A stretch of DNA of 45,140 nucleotides from assembly GCA_002238445.1 (NCBI GenBank), contig MPML01000038.1, forward strand, positions 1 to 45,140, read 5' to 3'. Below, piece after piece: positions 26,182 to 34,811 of this stretch. Numbering within the stretch: the first letter of the stretch is position 1; each line of letters starts with the position of its first letter. Origin of the DNA: Caldilineaceae bacterium bin5 (GTDB lineage: Bacteria > Chloroflexota > Anaerolineae > Caldilineales > Caldilineaceae). The position numbers were made by a program, and so were the translations under genes. A model generated the notes under the pieces. It did no database searches. It was not told the DNA's origin and was given only the letters and a program-made list of their open reading frames with translations.

Positions 26182-27894
26182 ATGAAAAACTCTAGATTTT
26201 CTCGTCGTGATTTCCTCAGGCTCTCCGCGACCTCGGCCGCGGGTGTACTATTGACTGCGTGTGCGCCGGCGATAGCGCCGAGCGACGAGCCTGAATCAGG
26301 TGCGATGGCGGAAGCGACCGCGGCGCCCGCGGAAGAGTCGGCTGTTATGGAGGACGGCGGCACCTTGACCTTCAACACTGGATCACCATGGGGGACCTTC
26401 AGCCCCTTCCGGCCCACCTACCAGTACGGCTACAGCAGCAACACGCCGGCCATGCTTACGCATAGCCGCCTGTTTGACCTCGACCGCAACAACGACACGC
26501 ACCCGGACCTGGCATTGGAGTGGGAGATTTCCGACGACGCCACCGTATACACTTTCAAACTGCGCCAGGACGCCACATGGCACGACGGCGAACCGGTCAC
26601 GGCCAACGATGTTGTCGAGACGGTCCGGTTCATCTTGAACCAGGACACAAACATCAATCCTCGCCGCTGGATCAGTGCCCTCAAGGGTGGGCAGGACTTC
26701 TATGACGGCGCAAGCGATGAGTTGCCGGGCGTTTACGCGCCGGACGACTTCACCGTCGTCTTCGAGCTGGTGGAGACAAACGTAGGCTGGCACCTGTCAG
26801 CAACCACTGACTTGCAGATCCTGCCGGCGCACATCTTCAATAGCGTGGCGCCAGCAGATATCGTAGAGCACCACGCGCCGGCCTGGTACACACCCGAACT
26901 GAACATCGGTTCCGGCCCGTTCAAGTTCGCGCGCGCAGAGCGCGACCAGTTCGTTGAGTTGGTGCGCAATGATGATTACTACGGCGGCGCGCCCAAACTT
27001 GAGCGCATCATTTTCAAGAACTTCGGTGCGGCCGATACCCAGTTTATCGCCCTGCAGAAAGGCGAACTGGACGTCTGGAACGTTCCGCAGGACTTCTACG
27101 AGCAGTCCCTGGAACTGGAAAACGTAGATGTCCATCTGGTCAACCGCAACTACATTCGCGTCTTCCTCCTGAACTACGAGTCACCAGTCCTGTCAGACAA
27201 GCGCGTGCGCCAGGCGCTGGCCTACGCCATTGACCGCGAAGGTATCTGCGAGGGCCTCTACTCCGGCCTCTGCACGCCCTACAACTCCTACATGGAGATG
27301 CGCCCGTGGCTGGCTGACGGCCTCAACCAGTACGAGTACAATCCCGAAAAGGCCAAAGAGTTGCTTGCCGCGGCCGAAGCCGATGGCACATGGGACCCGG
27401 ACAACGTGCTGCGCGTCAATTGGTACTACAGCGACGCCCTCCACCAGGACATTATGGCCGCGATTCAGCAGAACCTGGCCGCTGTCGGTGTGGAGACGCA
27501 GCTGCAGTACCTCGAAGGCACTTCGGCCACAGAGACACAGAGTTCCTGTGATTTTGAGATGTACTATCAGGGTTGGGGCTTCTCATTCCCCGAGCAGTAC
27601 AACTCATTCTTCACCGATTCGGAACGCTGCACGACACCGTGGGGCGACACGGAGGCACAAGAGATGTTCAAAGAGACCGCAACCACGGTCGACCTCGGAG
27701 ATCGAATGGCGATTCACGAAGAGATCCAAAAGCGCCTTAACGACGAACTGCCGATGATGCCCTTCCTGCAGTTTATCGGCCCGGTGGCAGTCAACAAACG
27801 GGTACAAGGCTTTAACGAGGACGCCCTTTGGAACCGCTACTATCCGTGGAGCAACGGCTACGCCAACGCGGTCAACTGGGCTGTTTCAGGTTAA
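26182..27894 (+). CDS. ABC transporter solute-binding lipoprotein, family 5, Tat-exported (SBP4)
   Basis: 570-aa family-5 receptor whose signal differs from the other four. SRRDFLRL (residues 7-14) is a twin-arginine motif, followed by a moderately hydrophobic stretch and lipobox LTAC with Cys27, so it is probably folded before export and then lipidated. The signature region reads VYTFKLRQDATWHDGEPVTANDVVETV, and RVRQALAYAIDREGIC lies in the second lobe. It is closer to the DppA/OppA peptide and opine type than SBP2, SBP3 and SBP5. ATG 26182 follows ATGGAGA at 26168-26174. Permeases B and C of transporter 3 follow after a hairpin. Confidence 0.93.
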   Translation: MKNSRFSRRDFLRLSATSAAGVLLTACAPAIAPSDEPESGAMAEATAAPAEESAVMEDGGTLTFNTGSPWGTFSPFRPTYQYGYSSNTPAMLTHSRLFDLDRNNDTHPDLALEWEISDDATVYTFKLRQDATWHDGEPVTANDVVETVRFILNQDTNINPRRWISALKGGQDFYDGASDELPGVYAPDDFTVVFELVETNVGWHLSATTDLQILPAHIFNSVAPADIVEHHAPAWYTPELNIGSGPFKFARAERDQFVELVRNDDYYGGAPKLERIIFKNFGAADTQFIALQKGELDVWNVPQDFYEQSLELENVDVHLVNRNYIRVFLLNYESPVLSDKRVRQALAYAIDREGICEGLYSGLCTPYNSYMEMRPWLADGLNQYEYNPEKAKELLAAAEADGTWDPDNVLRVNWYYSDALHQDIMAAIQQNLAAVGVETQLQYLEGTSATETQSSCDFEMYYQGWGFSFPEQYNSFFTDSERCTTPWGDTEAQEMFKETATTVDLGDRMAIHEEIQKRLNDELPMMPFLQFIGPVAVNKRVQGFNEDALWNRYYPWSNGYANAVNWAVSG

Positions 27895-27910
27895 CGAGAT
27901 TTTAGAGAGG

Positions 27911-27944
27911 AAGAGGAGGGTAAAGAGGCAGCTACCCTCCTCTT
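27911..27944 (+). promoter_or_regulatory. Intercistronic hairpin after SBP4
   Basis: Perfect 12-bp stem AAGAGGAGGGTA (27911-27922) with TACCCTCCTCTT (27933-27944), 10-nt loop, 17 nt after the SBP4 stop codon. A short T/C-rich stretch follows, so partial termination is possible. Confidence 0.65.
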
Positions 27945-27983
27945 TTCTCCTCTTCGACTCCTGCTGTTAGTGAGAGCATAACT

Positions 27984-28946
27984 TTGCGAACCTACATTTT
28001 GCGCCGCCTGGCGGTCTCAGCACCCATTCTCCTGGGACTGACTCTGGTGACTTTCATATTCACCGAACTGATGCCGGGCGACTTTGTCGACGCATTGATT
28101 CCACCGCTGGCGATTGTCAACTACACGCCGGAACAGTTGGAGTCGATGCGCGAGAACTACGGCCTAAATCAACCCGCCCCGGTTCGTTACTTGATCTGGT
28201 TGCGCGAGTTGGGGAAGGGCAATCTGGGCAAGTCGATGATATCGGGGGCGCCCGTGCGCGACGAAATCCTGCAAAGGATGCCGGCTACGCTTCAGCTCAC
28301 GGCGACTTCGCTTCTGTTTGGTATCACATTTGGCGCCATCCTGGGTATACTTTCCGCGGTCAAGCAGTACACCTGGGTCGACCAGATGCTCACGCTGCTT
28401 GGCTTCATCTGGATTTCCACGCCTGGTTTCGTTTTTGCGATTGGAGCGATCTTCCTGTTTTCTTTGAAGATAAGTCTCTTCCCTACGTCCGGTATCACCA
28501 ACTATGGCGAAGAGGCTTCGATTTTGACGCGCCTCCACCACATGGTTCTACCGGCACTGGTCCTGGGATTGGGAAGCATGGCCGGCTTTATGCGCTATTC
28601 GCGCAGCAGCTTGCTTGATGTAATCCGTCAGGACTACATTACGGTTGCGCGTGCCAAGGGGCTTGCTGAGAAGGCTGTCCTGCTGGGGCACGCCCTGCGG
28701 AACGCGCTCATCCCTCTGATTACGATTGTAAGCCTTGACATCCCTTTTCTAATCGGCGGCACTGTAATTATTGAGCACATTTTTGCCTGGCCAGGTATGG
28801 GAACATACAGCCTGACAGCGATTTACTCACGCGACTACCCGGTGATCATGGGCGTGAACTTCATGGTTGCGCTCGTGGTCCTGCTGAGCAACCTGCTGGC
28901 GGACATCACCTATGCGTTCGCGGATCCGCGAATTCGTTACGAGTAA
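27984..28946 (+). CDS. ABC transporter permease, DppB/OppB type (transporter 3)
   Basis: 320-aa inner-membrane permease with the normal DppB layout: first helix in RRLAVSAPILLGLTLVTFIFTEL, the loop YGLNQPAPVRYLIWLRELGKGNLGKS, and the EAA-type coupling loop QDYITVARAKGLAEKAVLLGH. It ends LADITYAFADPRIRYE. It lacks the extra GW-containing insertion seen in transporters 2 and 4. The start is TTG 27984; the next in-frame ATG lies well inside, and the first helix would be lost if it were used. A weak GAGAG at 27972-27976 precedes it. It pairs with the permease at 29055. Confidence 0.92.
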   Translation: MRTYILRRLAVSAPILLGLTLVTFIFTELMPGDFVDALIPPLAIVNYTPEQLESMRENYGLNQPAPVRYLIWLRELGKGNLGKSMISGAPVRDEILQRMPATLQLTATSLLFGITFGAILGILSAVKQYTWVDQMLTLLGFIWISTPGFVFAIGAIFLFSLKISLFPTSGITNYGEEASILTRLHHMVLPALVLGLGSMAGFMRYSRSSLLDVIRQDYITVARAKGLAEKAVLLGHALRNALIPLITIVSLDIPFLIGGTVIIEHIFAWPGMGTYSLTAIYSRDYPVIMGVNFMVALVVLLSNLLADITYAFADPRIRYE

Positions 28947-29054
28947 GAAGAAGTCCTGCCGCGCCGCGCGGCGTTACTGAGACTCCTATGAAATCTGCTG
29001 TACTCTATTGTCATTGTACCGGACAGGCGCGATCCAAATCGGAGAGATGTGGCG

Positions 29055-29948
29055 ATGTCCGCTTCTGAGCTTACCGAAACGCTGGACGCGCCCCGCAGGG
29101 ACTCAGTACAGCAGCGATTCTGGCGCCGTCTGTTTCGGCACAAACTGGGGATGATCGGGCTCGTCATGCTGTTGTTGCTGGTGTTCGCGGCGATCTTCGC
29201 GCCCCTGTTGGCCGGAGTCGACCCGGCGGCCATGGACCTGAAGTTGAAGAACAAGCCGCCCAGCCCCGAGCACATCCTGGGCACGGACGCCATCGGACGG
29301 GACGTTTGGGCCCGCCTGGTCTTTGGTGCACGCGTTTCGCTTTCGGTCGGGCTTGTCGCGGTGGGCATCTATACCTCGATCGCGCTCATTCTAGGCAGCA
29401 TCTCCGGCTATGCGGGCGGCCAGATCGACAACCTCATTATGCGTTTCACCGATATCATTATGTGTTTCCCCACCTTTCTGCTGATCATCACAGTGGCGGC
29501 GGTGCTGCCCCCCAACATCTTCAATATCATGGTGATTATCGGCATATTTGGCTGGCCCGGCATGACGCGCCTTATACGCGGCCAGTTTCTCAGCCTGCGG
29601 GGCCAGGACTTCGTTATAGCTGCAGTTGCGGTCGGAGTCCCGACACGGCGGATCATCTTTCGTCACATTCTGCCCAATGTTGTCGGGCCAGTGGTCGTGG
29701 CCGCGACATTGGGGCTGGCAGGCGCTATCCTGACAGAGTCAAGTTTGAGTTTCCTCGGCCTGGGCGTACAGCAACCGACGCCAAGTTGGGGGCAGACCTT
29801 GACGACCGCCCTGCAACTGCCGATATTGGAGAACATGCCCTGGCGCTGGCTTCCTTCAGCAACCGCGATTGCTTTTGCGGTATTGTCAATGAACTTTTTC
29901 GGCGACGCCTTACGTGATGCTTTCGACCCGCGCCAGTATCTGGACTAG
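29055..29948 (+). CDS. ABC transporter permease, DppC/OppC type (transporter 3)
   Basis: 297-aa second permease. After a short polar tail the first helix is HKLGMIGLVMLLLLVFAAIF. The signature PEHILGTDAIGRDVWARLVFGAR, the EAA-type loop QDFVIAAVAVGVPTRRIIFRH and TESSLSFLGLGVQQPTPSWGQ are all present, ending MNFFGDALRDAFDPRQ. I chose ATG 29055 since GGAGAG at 29041-29046 is 8 nt upstream; GTG 29049 in frame is too close. It follows permease B by 108 nt containing a small GC palindrome. It is the last gene of transporter 3; the MITE-like repeat begins 73 nt later and no ATPase gene follows. Confidence 0.92.
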   Translation: MSASELTETLDAPRRDSVQQRFWRRLFRHKLGMIGLVMLLLLVFAAIFAPLLAGVDPAAMDLKLKNKPPSPEHILGTDAIGRDVWARLVFGARVSLSVGLVAVGIYTSIALILGSISGYAGGQIDNLIMRFTDIIMCFPTFLLIITVAAVLPPNIFNIMVIIGIFGWPGMTRLIRGQFLSLRGQDFVIAAVAVGVPTRRIIFRHILPNVVGPVVVAATLGLAGAILTESSLSFLGLGVQQPTPSWGQTLTTALQLPILENMPWRWLPSATAIAFAVLSMNFFGDALRDAFDPRQYLD

Positions 29949-30021
29949 CCCCAGCCCGGACTTGGTCTGCCAATTCGATGGACTCGCACAACAGACCATT
30001 TCTCCTTCTTAGAAAACGTGC

Positions 30022-30316
30022 AACTACTAAGCCGCATACAGTGTCTGTCTTGACCAACTCTTTATCTTCGCCGCCAGTCAGGCTTTCTGATAGCGTATTC
30101 GGTTGGCAGCCGCCAGGTTGGTTGGGGCGCACTGTTGGCATACCATGATGGTGGGGGAGAACCAGCAACGTGGGTAGCCAGGGCGGGGCGTTGCGGGGGC
30201 GCAGCCCCTGCACAAGGGAGGGCCGAAGGCCCGACCGCCCATATGAAAGCAATGAGAGGAGAGACGACCTATGCTCCCCTCGTTCAGGGTTGCGAATCAT
30301 TTGCGGCTGAGTAGTT
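30022..30316. mobile_element. MITE-like dispersed repeat, copy 2
   Basis: About 295 bp, homologous end to end to 8645-8931. Terminal inverted repeats are clearer here: AACTACTAAGCCGCA (30022-30036) against TGCGGCTGAGTAGTT (30302-30316), 14 of 15 matching. It contains the GC-rich core at 30181-30240. No coding capacity. It lies in the 402-bp gap between transporter 3 and the propeller genes and ends only 34 bp before the first of these, so it may carry or disturb their promoter. Confidence 0.65.
30181..30240 (+). repeat. GC-rich double-hairpin core repeat, copy 3
   Basis: Same two hairpins as at 8796-8853, with the core from GCGTTGCGGG to GACCGCCC unchanged between the two copies, while the surrounding element has diverged strongly. 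Confidence 0.75.
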
Positions 30317-30350
30317 CCGAAGGCGTCATAATTTCGCATGGAATTGAGCG

Positions 30351-31802
30351 ATGACCGGCGATAAGGACAGGCAGTTTTCAGCGGGAGAACGGCAACTCTT
30401 CCTGGATGACGACGACATCGCGCGCTTGGACGGACTGCATCGCGTGTTCCATCAGCCGCAGAAGCGCGGCGCGGTGATCCGGCGCGAGCCTGCCCTTGGC
30501 GGAAACCCGGAAATCCGGTGCGCGCCGGCGTGGGATCCGGAGGCACAGGTGTGGAAGCTGTGGACCATCTGTATCACGCCGGAAGAGTTGCACGGTATCG
30601 CAGGGTTATCAGGCTACCACGAAAGCAGCGACGGTCTCCACTGGACTCAGCCCATTTTGCGCCAAGCTGAATACCTTGGCACTCGCGAGAACAATCTCGT
30701 CTATATACCTATGGGCGATGGCAGTACAGCTGAGATTCTGGGAGCGGTCTATGACAAGAGCGACCCGGACCCAGGCCGGCGTTACAAGGCAATGAGCTTC
30801 ACTATGGCGCCGGAGTTGGCCGTCCTGTTCGCCACGTCACCTGACGGCATCTGCTGGACGCGGGTGGACATCCCGCCGATTGCCTCGGGCGACGAGCCCA
30901 ATTTCAGTTTCGATGAACGCAACCACCTCTTTGTGACGACTGTAAAGGTTCCGGGCCCGTTTGGTCGTTCCCATGCGCTGTCGGTCAGCGAGGATTTCGA
31001 AAATTGGAGTGAGCCGGAACTGGTATTCCATGCTGACGAGGAGGACCAGGAGCAGGCCCGCCGGATTATCGCCGACCGTCTGGCCGACCCATCGTTGCAA
31101 CAGCCGGTTTTCAACCACCCGGAGGAGCATGCGGTTGATGTCTACAACTTCGCAATCTCCCGCTACGAAAGCCGCTACATCGGCTTTGCCTCCATGTTTT
31201 ACCATACCGGCCGCGCTTGGAATGACCGCAACCATGACGGCTTTCATCACGTCCAATTGGCGTGCAGCCGGGACATGCGCAGTTGGCGTCGACTTGGCGA
31301 GCGGGCGCCCTTCATCGGTCCTTCGCCCCTCGGCGGGGGCGCGTATGACACGATGCAGATTCTGGGTCCGTCCTTCCCGGTTGTGCGCGGGGACCAACTG
31401 TGGTTCTACTATTCCGGCATCCGACATCGCTGGCAGCCGCCATGGGCCAGCCCGGAGCGGGCCGCGATATGTCTGGCAACCCTGCGGCGGGATGGCTTTG
31501 TTTCGCTGGATGCTGATGCAGACGGCGGCTCGGTTACTTCAGTTCCTTTTCGCTGGCAAGGTGAGCAGCTTTATTTGAACGCCGATGCTGCAGAGGGTGA
31601 GATCAGCTGCGAGCTTCTCGACGCGGCGGGCCAGCCGTTGGCAGGGTTTGAAAGGCACAACTCTATCCCCGTGACGGCGGATGGCGTGTGCCAGGTAGTA
31701 AGGTGGGGCAGTGAAGAACGTCTGCCGGCAGTTTCTGCCGGTCCGATACAGCTGCGAATCTGGTTACGAAACGCACGATTGTACAGTTATTGGCTTGCAT
31801 AG
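30351..31802 (+). CDS. Beta-propeller glycosidase-like protein, copy 1
   Basis: 483-aa soluble protein with no signal peptide. Its pattern of repeated strand blocks, each with an Asp/Trp pair (YHESSDGLHWTQP, FATSPDGICWTRV, SVSEDFENWSEPEL, ACSRDMRSWRRLG), is that of five-bladed beta-propeller glycosidases such as the GH32/GH43 group. The early QLFLDDDDIARLDGL and the central NHPEEHAVDVYNFAISRYESRYIGFASMFYH blocks are shared with its neighbour. A C-terminal beta-sandwich-like part follows (about 390 onward). I cannot identify the catalytic acids with confidence, so enzyme activity is inferred. ATG 30351 has only a weak ribosome site. It is in tandem with a paralog 12 nt downstream. Confidence 0.75.
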   Translation: MTGDKDRQFSAGERQLFLDDDDIARLDGLHRVFHQPQKRGAVIRREPALGGNPEIRCAPAWDPEAQVWKLWTICITPEELHGIAGLSGYHESSDGLHWTQPILRQAEYLGTRENNLVYIPMGDGSTAEILGAVYDKSDPDPGRRYKAMSFTMAPELAVLFATSPDGICWTRVDIPPIASGDEPNFSFDERNHLFVTTVKVPGPFGRSHALSVSEDFENWSEPELVFHADEEDQEQARRIIADRLADPSLQQPVFNHPEEHAVDVYNFAISRYESRYIGFASMFYHTGRAWNDRNHDGFHHVQLACSRDMRSWRRLGERAPFIGPSPLGGGAYDTMQILGPSFPVVRGDQLWFYYSGIRHRWQPPWASPERAAICLATLRRDGFVSLDADADGGSVTSVPFRWQGEQLYLNADAAEGEISCELLDAAGQPLAGFERHNSIPVTADGVCQVVRWGSEERLPAVSAGPIQLRIWLRNARLYSYWLA

Positions 31803-31814
31803 AGGAGAAGCGGA

Positions 31815-33287
31815 ATGGCATCTGAGTCGAATCGTAAGTTCGCCCGCATGGAGAGACAGCTGTTTCTTGACGATGGCGACATTGCCAGTGTAGACGGCCT
31901 ACAAATGACCATGCATCAGCCAAACAAGAAGGGTGCGGTCATCCGCTCAGATCCATACATGGCCCTGCGCGCCGGCCGCGACGACGGCCCTGCCTACCGA
32001 CCGCAAACACGGACCGCACCGGTATGGGATGCAGAGGCAGAGCTCTGGAAATTCTGGACAATCGGGGCCAAGTTAGACGCGGATAACGGGCGTTCCTCCT
32101 ACCACGAGAGCCGCGATGGGCTTCACTGGTACCAACCAAATGTAGGGCAGTTCGAGTACCAGGGATCGCGCGACAACAACCACGTCGCAATCCCCATCGA
32201 TGACAAGCGGACCTCGGAAGTGCTGGGCGTGGTCTACGATGCCCGCGACCCAGACCCGTCGCGCCGTTTTAAGGCGATCAGCTTTATCATGGTTCCCGAC
32301 CATTCGATTGTCTTTGCCGTGTCGCCTGACGGCGTTGTCTGGAGGCGGGATGACGCGCCCGCTATCCTCTCCGGTGATGAGCCGAATTTCAGCTTTGACG
32401 CGGCCAACCACCGCTTCATTGCTACCGTCAAAGTACGGGGCCACCACGGACGTTCGCACGCACTGACCACAAGCGTGGACTTTCGAAATTGGAGCGAACC
32501 TGAACTGGTCTTTCAGGCCGATGATGAGGACCAGGAGTTGGCGCGCGAGGTGATCGCAAGGCGGCTCGCCAATCCCGCGCTGCAGCAAACCGTTGCCAAC
32601 CACCCGGAAGAGCACGGCGTAGATGTCTACAATTTCAGCGTTTCCAGGTATGAGAGCCGCTATATCGGCTTCGCCTCCATGTTTCACCACGTAGGACGCT
32701 CTGTGGACGGCAACAATCACGACGGCTTCCATCATGTTCAGTTGGCCAGCAGCCGAAATATGTACACCTGGCTGCGGCAGGGAGGCCGCGAGCCATTTAT
32801 CGACTCATCGCCGGTGGGAGCCGGCGCATACGACACGCTGCAGATGCTGGGACCGTCCTCACCGGTTTTACGCGATGACGAGCTTTGGTTCTACTACACG
32901 GGCGTCAAGTTCCGGCGCCTTCCACCTAAATGGGATCCGGATCACGCGGCAATCTGTCTGGCCACGTTGCGACGGGACGGATTCGTCTCGTTGGATGGCG
33001 GAGAAGAGGGCGGCTCGGTAGTAACGGAGCCTTTCGACTGGGATGGGTCGCGGCTCTTTCTAAATGCGGTCGCGGACGAGGGCGTTATCACCGTTGAGGT
33101 ACTCGAGGCCGACGGCCGGCCGCTGCTGGGCTACGGTAGCCAGGACGCCACCGGCGTGCGTGTCGATAGCGTGCGCAAGCCGGTTGTGTGGCGTGAGCGC
33201 AGCCTGATGCCGAACCCGGCCCAGGGACAGGTCCGGTTGCGCTTTAACATAACGAACGCGCAGTTATACAGTTACTGGTTTGAATAA
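31815..33287 (+). CDS. Beta-propeller glycosidase-like protein, copy 2
   Basis: 490-aa paralog of the protein at 30351, alignable along its whole length: QLFLDDGDIASVDGL, YHESRDGLHWYQP, SGDEPNFSFD, NHPEEHGVDVYNFSVSRYES and GAYDTLQMLGPSSPVLRDDELWFYYTG all match. It has an extra stretch near residues 45-60 (YMALRAGRDDGPAYR), the largest difference. ATG 31815 has AGGAG at 31803-31807. Translation is probably coupled to copy 1. Duplication of an exo- or endo-glycosidase with divergence of one loop suggests related substrates, for example different linkages of one glycan; this is inference. Confidence 0.77.
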   Translation: MASESNRKFARMERQLFLDDGDIASVDGLQMTMHQPNKKGAVIRSDPYMALRAGRDDGPAYRPQTRTAPVWDAEAELWKFWTIGAKLDADNGRSSYHESRDGLHWYQPNVGQFEYQGSRDNNHVAIPIDDKRTSEVLGVVYDARDPDPSRRFKAISFIMVPDHSIVFAVSPDGVVWRRDDAPAILSGDEPNFSFDAANHRFIATVKVRGHHGRSHALTTSVDFRNWSEPELVFQADDEDQELAREVIARRLANPALQQTVANHPEEHGVDVYNFSVSRYESRYIGFASMFHHVGRSVDGNNHDGFHHVQLASSRNMYTWLRQGGREPFIDSSPVGAGAYDTLQMLGPSSPVLRDDELWFYYTGVKFRRLPPKWDPDHAAICLATLRRDGFVSLDGGEEGGSVVTEPFDWDGSRLFLNAVADEGVITVEVLEADGRPLLGYGSQDATGVRVDSVRKPVVWRERSLMPNPAQGQVRLRFNITNAQLYSYWFE

Positions 33288-33387
33288 GTTCGGCGGAGAT
33301 GTATCGCTGGGTAACTCAAGCCGCTTGTCAGACAAGCCTGGCGGTTGTTCTGAAATAGAAAATCTCAGGAAGAGCGGGGAACAGACA

Positions 33388-34716
33388 ATGGCTGTGACTG
33401 AAACGGCAATAGAGGCAACTTATGCCACTGAAAGCCCAAACTCGCGTGAGCAATTTGAAAGGGATTGCAAGTCGATGCCGGGAGGCGCTAAAGGAGCATA
33501 CTATTACGCTCCCTATCCGATCACAATGCAGCGGGGTGAGGGCTGCTATCTCTATGACATTGACGAACGGCGGCGGGTCGATTTTGCCAACCACCATACC
33601 GGTCAGATCCTGGGTCACAACAACGCCGCGGTACATGCGGCGGTCGAGGCACAGCTGACCAGAGGCATTGCACTGGGCGCGCCGACCGGTGCAGAAGGGG
33701 CGCTGGCGGAGGAGATGTGCAGCCGCGTGGCCTCGCTGGAAAAAGTCCGCTTTTGCAACTCTGGGACGGAGGCATCCTTGCACGCGATCCGGCTGGCACG
33801 AGGGTTTAGCGGCCGGCCTAAAATTGCCAAGTTGGAAGGCGGGTACCACGGCAGCCATGACCTGGTAGAGGTAAGCGTTGCGCCGCCGGTGGACAAGGCA
33901 GGCCCTGCCGACGAACCTTATTCGGTGCCGACCGCAGGCGGCATGTCTCCCAATGCCCCCTCAGAGGTGATCGTCTTGCCCTTCAACAATGAGGAGGCGT
34001 TGGAGAAGCTGGTTCGCCGCCACCGCGACGAGTTGGCCTGTGTGATTCTCGACCCCAAAACGGGAATCTTGCCGGTCCGCAAGGAGTACATACAGACTGT
34101 GCGCCGGGTGACCGAGGAAAACGATGTGCTGCTGGTCCTCGACGAAGTGGTGGCATTTCGCGTCGCCCGCGGCGGCGCCCAGGAGCATTACGGCATAAGC
34201 CCGGATCTGACGACGTTCGGCAAGTTGGTGGGAGGCGGGTTCCCGGTGGGCGCGTTTGGCGGCCGCGCCGACATCATGAATCTGTTTGACAGCAGCGGTG
34301 AGCCGACCGGGTTCTTCCAGAGCGGCACTTTCAGCGCGCATGCGGTGGTGATGGCGGCGGGTCTTGCCACTTTACAGCAGTTGACGCCGAGCGCTTTCGA
34401 GCACCTGAACGGCCTGGGTGAACGGTTGCGTGCGGGGTTGGAGGACCTGAGCGCGCGCGTCAGTACTCCATTGCAGGCGGTGGTGTTGGGCTCTCTGTTC
34501 AGCGTTTATTTCACGGATGAGCCGCTGGTCAATTACCGAAGCCTGGCCGGCAATGACGGCGCAATGGCCCATCGCGTTTTTCTCTCGTTACTCAACCAAG
34601 GATACTTCCTGAGCCAAGGGCTGTCGATGAACGCGCTTTCTCTGCCGATGGAGAATGAGCATATTGACGGGCTCGTGCAAGCATTTGAAAGAGCAGTAGA
34701 AGAGAGCAAGCAGTAG
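33388..34716 (+). CDS. Class III PLP aminotransferase, glutamate-1-semialdehyde aminomutase-like
   Basis: 442-aa PLP enzyme of the class III/aminomutase branch. RVASLEKVRFCNSGTEASLHAIRLAR holds the phosphate-binding Ser-Gly-Thr, EGGYHGSHD the ring-stacking region, VLLVLDEVVAFR the Asp that pairs with the pyridine nitrogen, and TFGKLVGGGFPVGAFGG the Schiff-base Lys279. The enzyme resembles HemL, but no haem-biosynthesis gene is nearby, so it more likely acts on an amino-sugar-derived or amino-acid semialdehyde. I chose ATG 33388 (GGGGA 7 nt upstream); the frame is open to TTG 33280, overlapping the end of the previous gene, but those residues look non-protein-like. Confidence 0.9.
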   Translation: MAVTETAIEATYATESPNSREQFERDCKSMPGGAKGAYYYAPYPITMQRGEGCYLYDIDERRRVDFANHHTGQILGHNNAAVHAAVEAQLTRGIALGAPTGAEGALAEEMCSRVASLEKVRFCNSGTEASLHAIRLARGFSGRPKIAKLEGGYHGSHDLVEVSVAPPVDKAGPADEPYSVPTAGGMSPNAPSEVIVLPFNNEEALEKLVRRHRDELACVILDPKTGILPVRKEYIQTVRRVTEENDVLLVLDEVVAFRVARGGAQEHYGISPDLTTFGKLVGGGFPVGAFGGRADIMNLFDSSGEPTGFFQSGTFSAHAVVMAAGLATLQQLTPSAFEHLNGLGERLRAGLEDLSARVSTPLQAVVLGSLFSVYFTDEPLVNYRSLAGNDGAMAHRVFLSLLNQGYFLSQGLSMNALSLPMENEHIDGLVQAFERAVEESKQ

Positions 34717-34811
34717 CAGTAGGCATCCAGGTCTATCCAGAGGGTGGCGGCCTGTCGTGACACAGATTTCTGGCCGCAAGCCACAATCCAAAGCGGTTGA
34801 AAGGACCAACC

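Noticed and set aside
25886..26185. 99-codon + strand frame before SBP4
   Set aside because: Crosses a terminator-like hairpin and overlaps the next start; no ribosome site or recognisable pattern.
33388..34716. Calling the class III enzyme HemL (haem biosynthesis)
   Set aside because: The fold motifs are shared with many aminotransferases, there is no haem gene nearby, and the context is catabolic.
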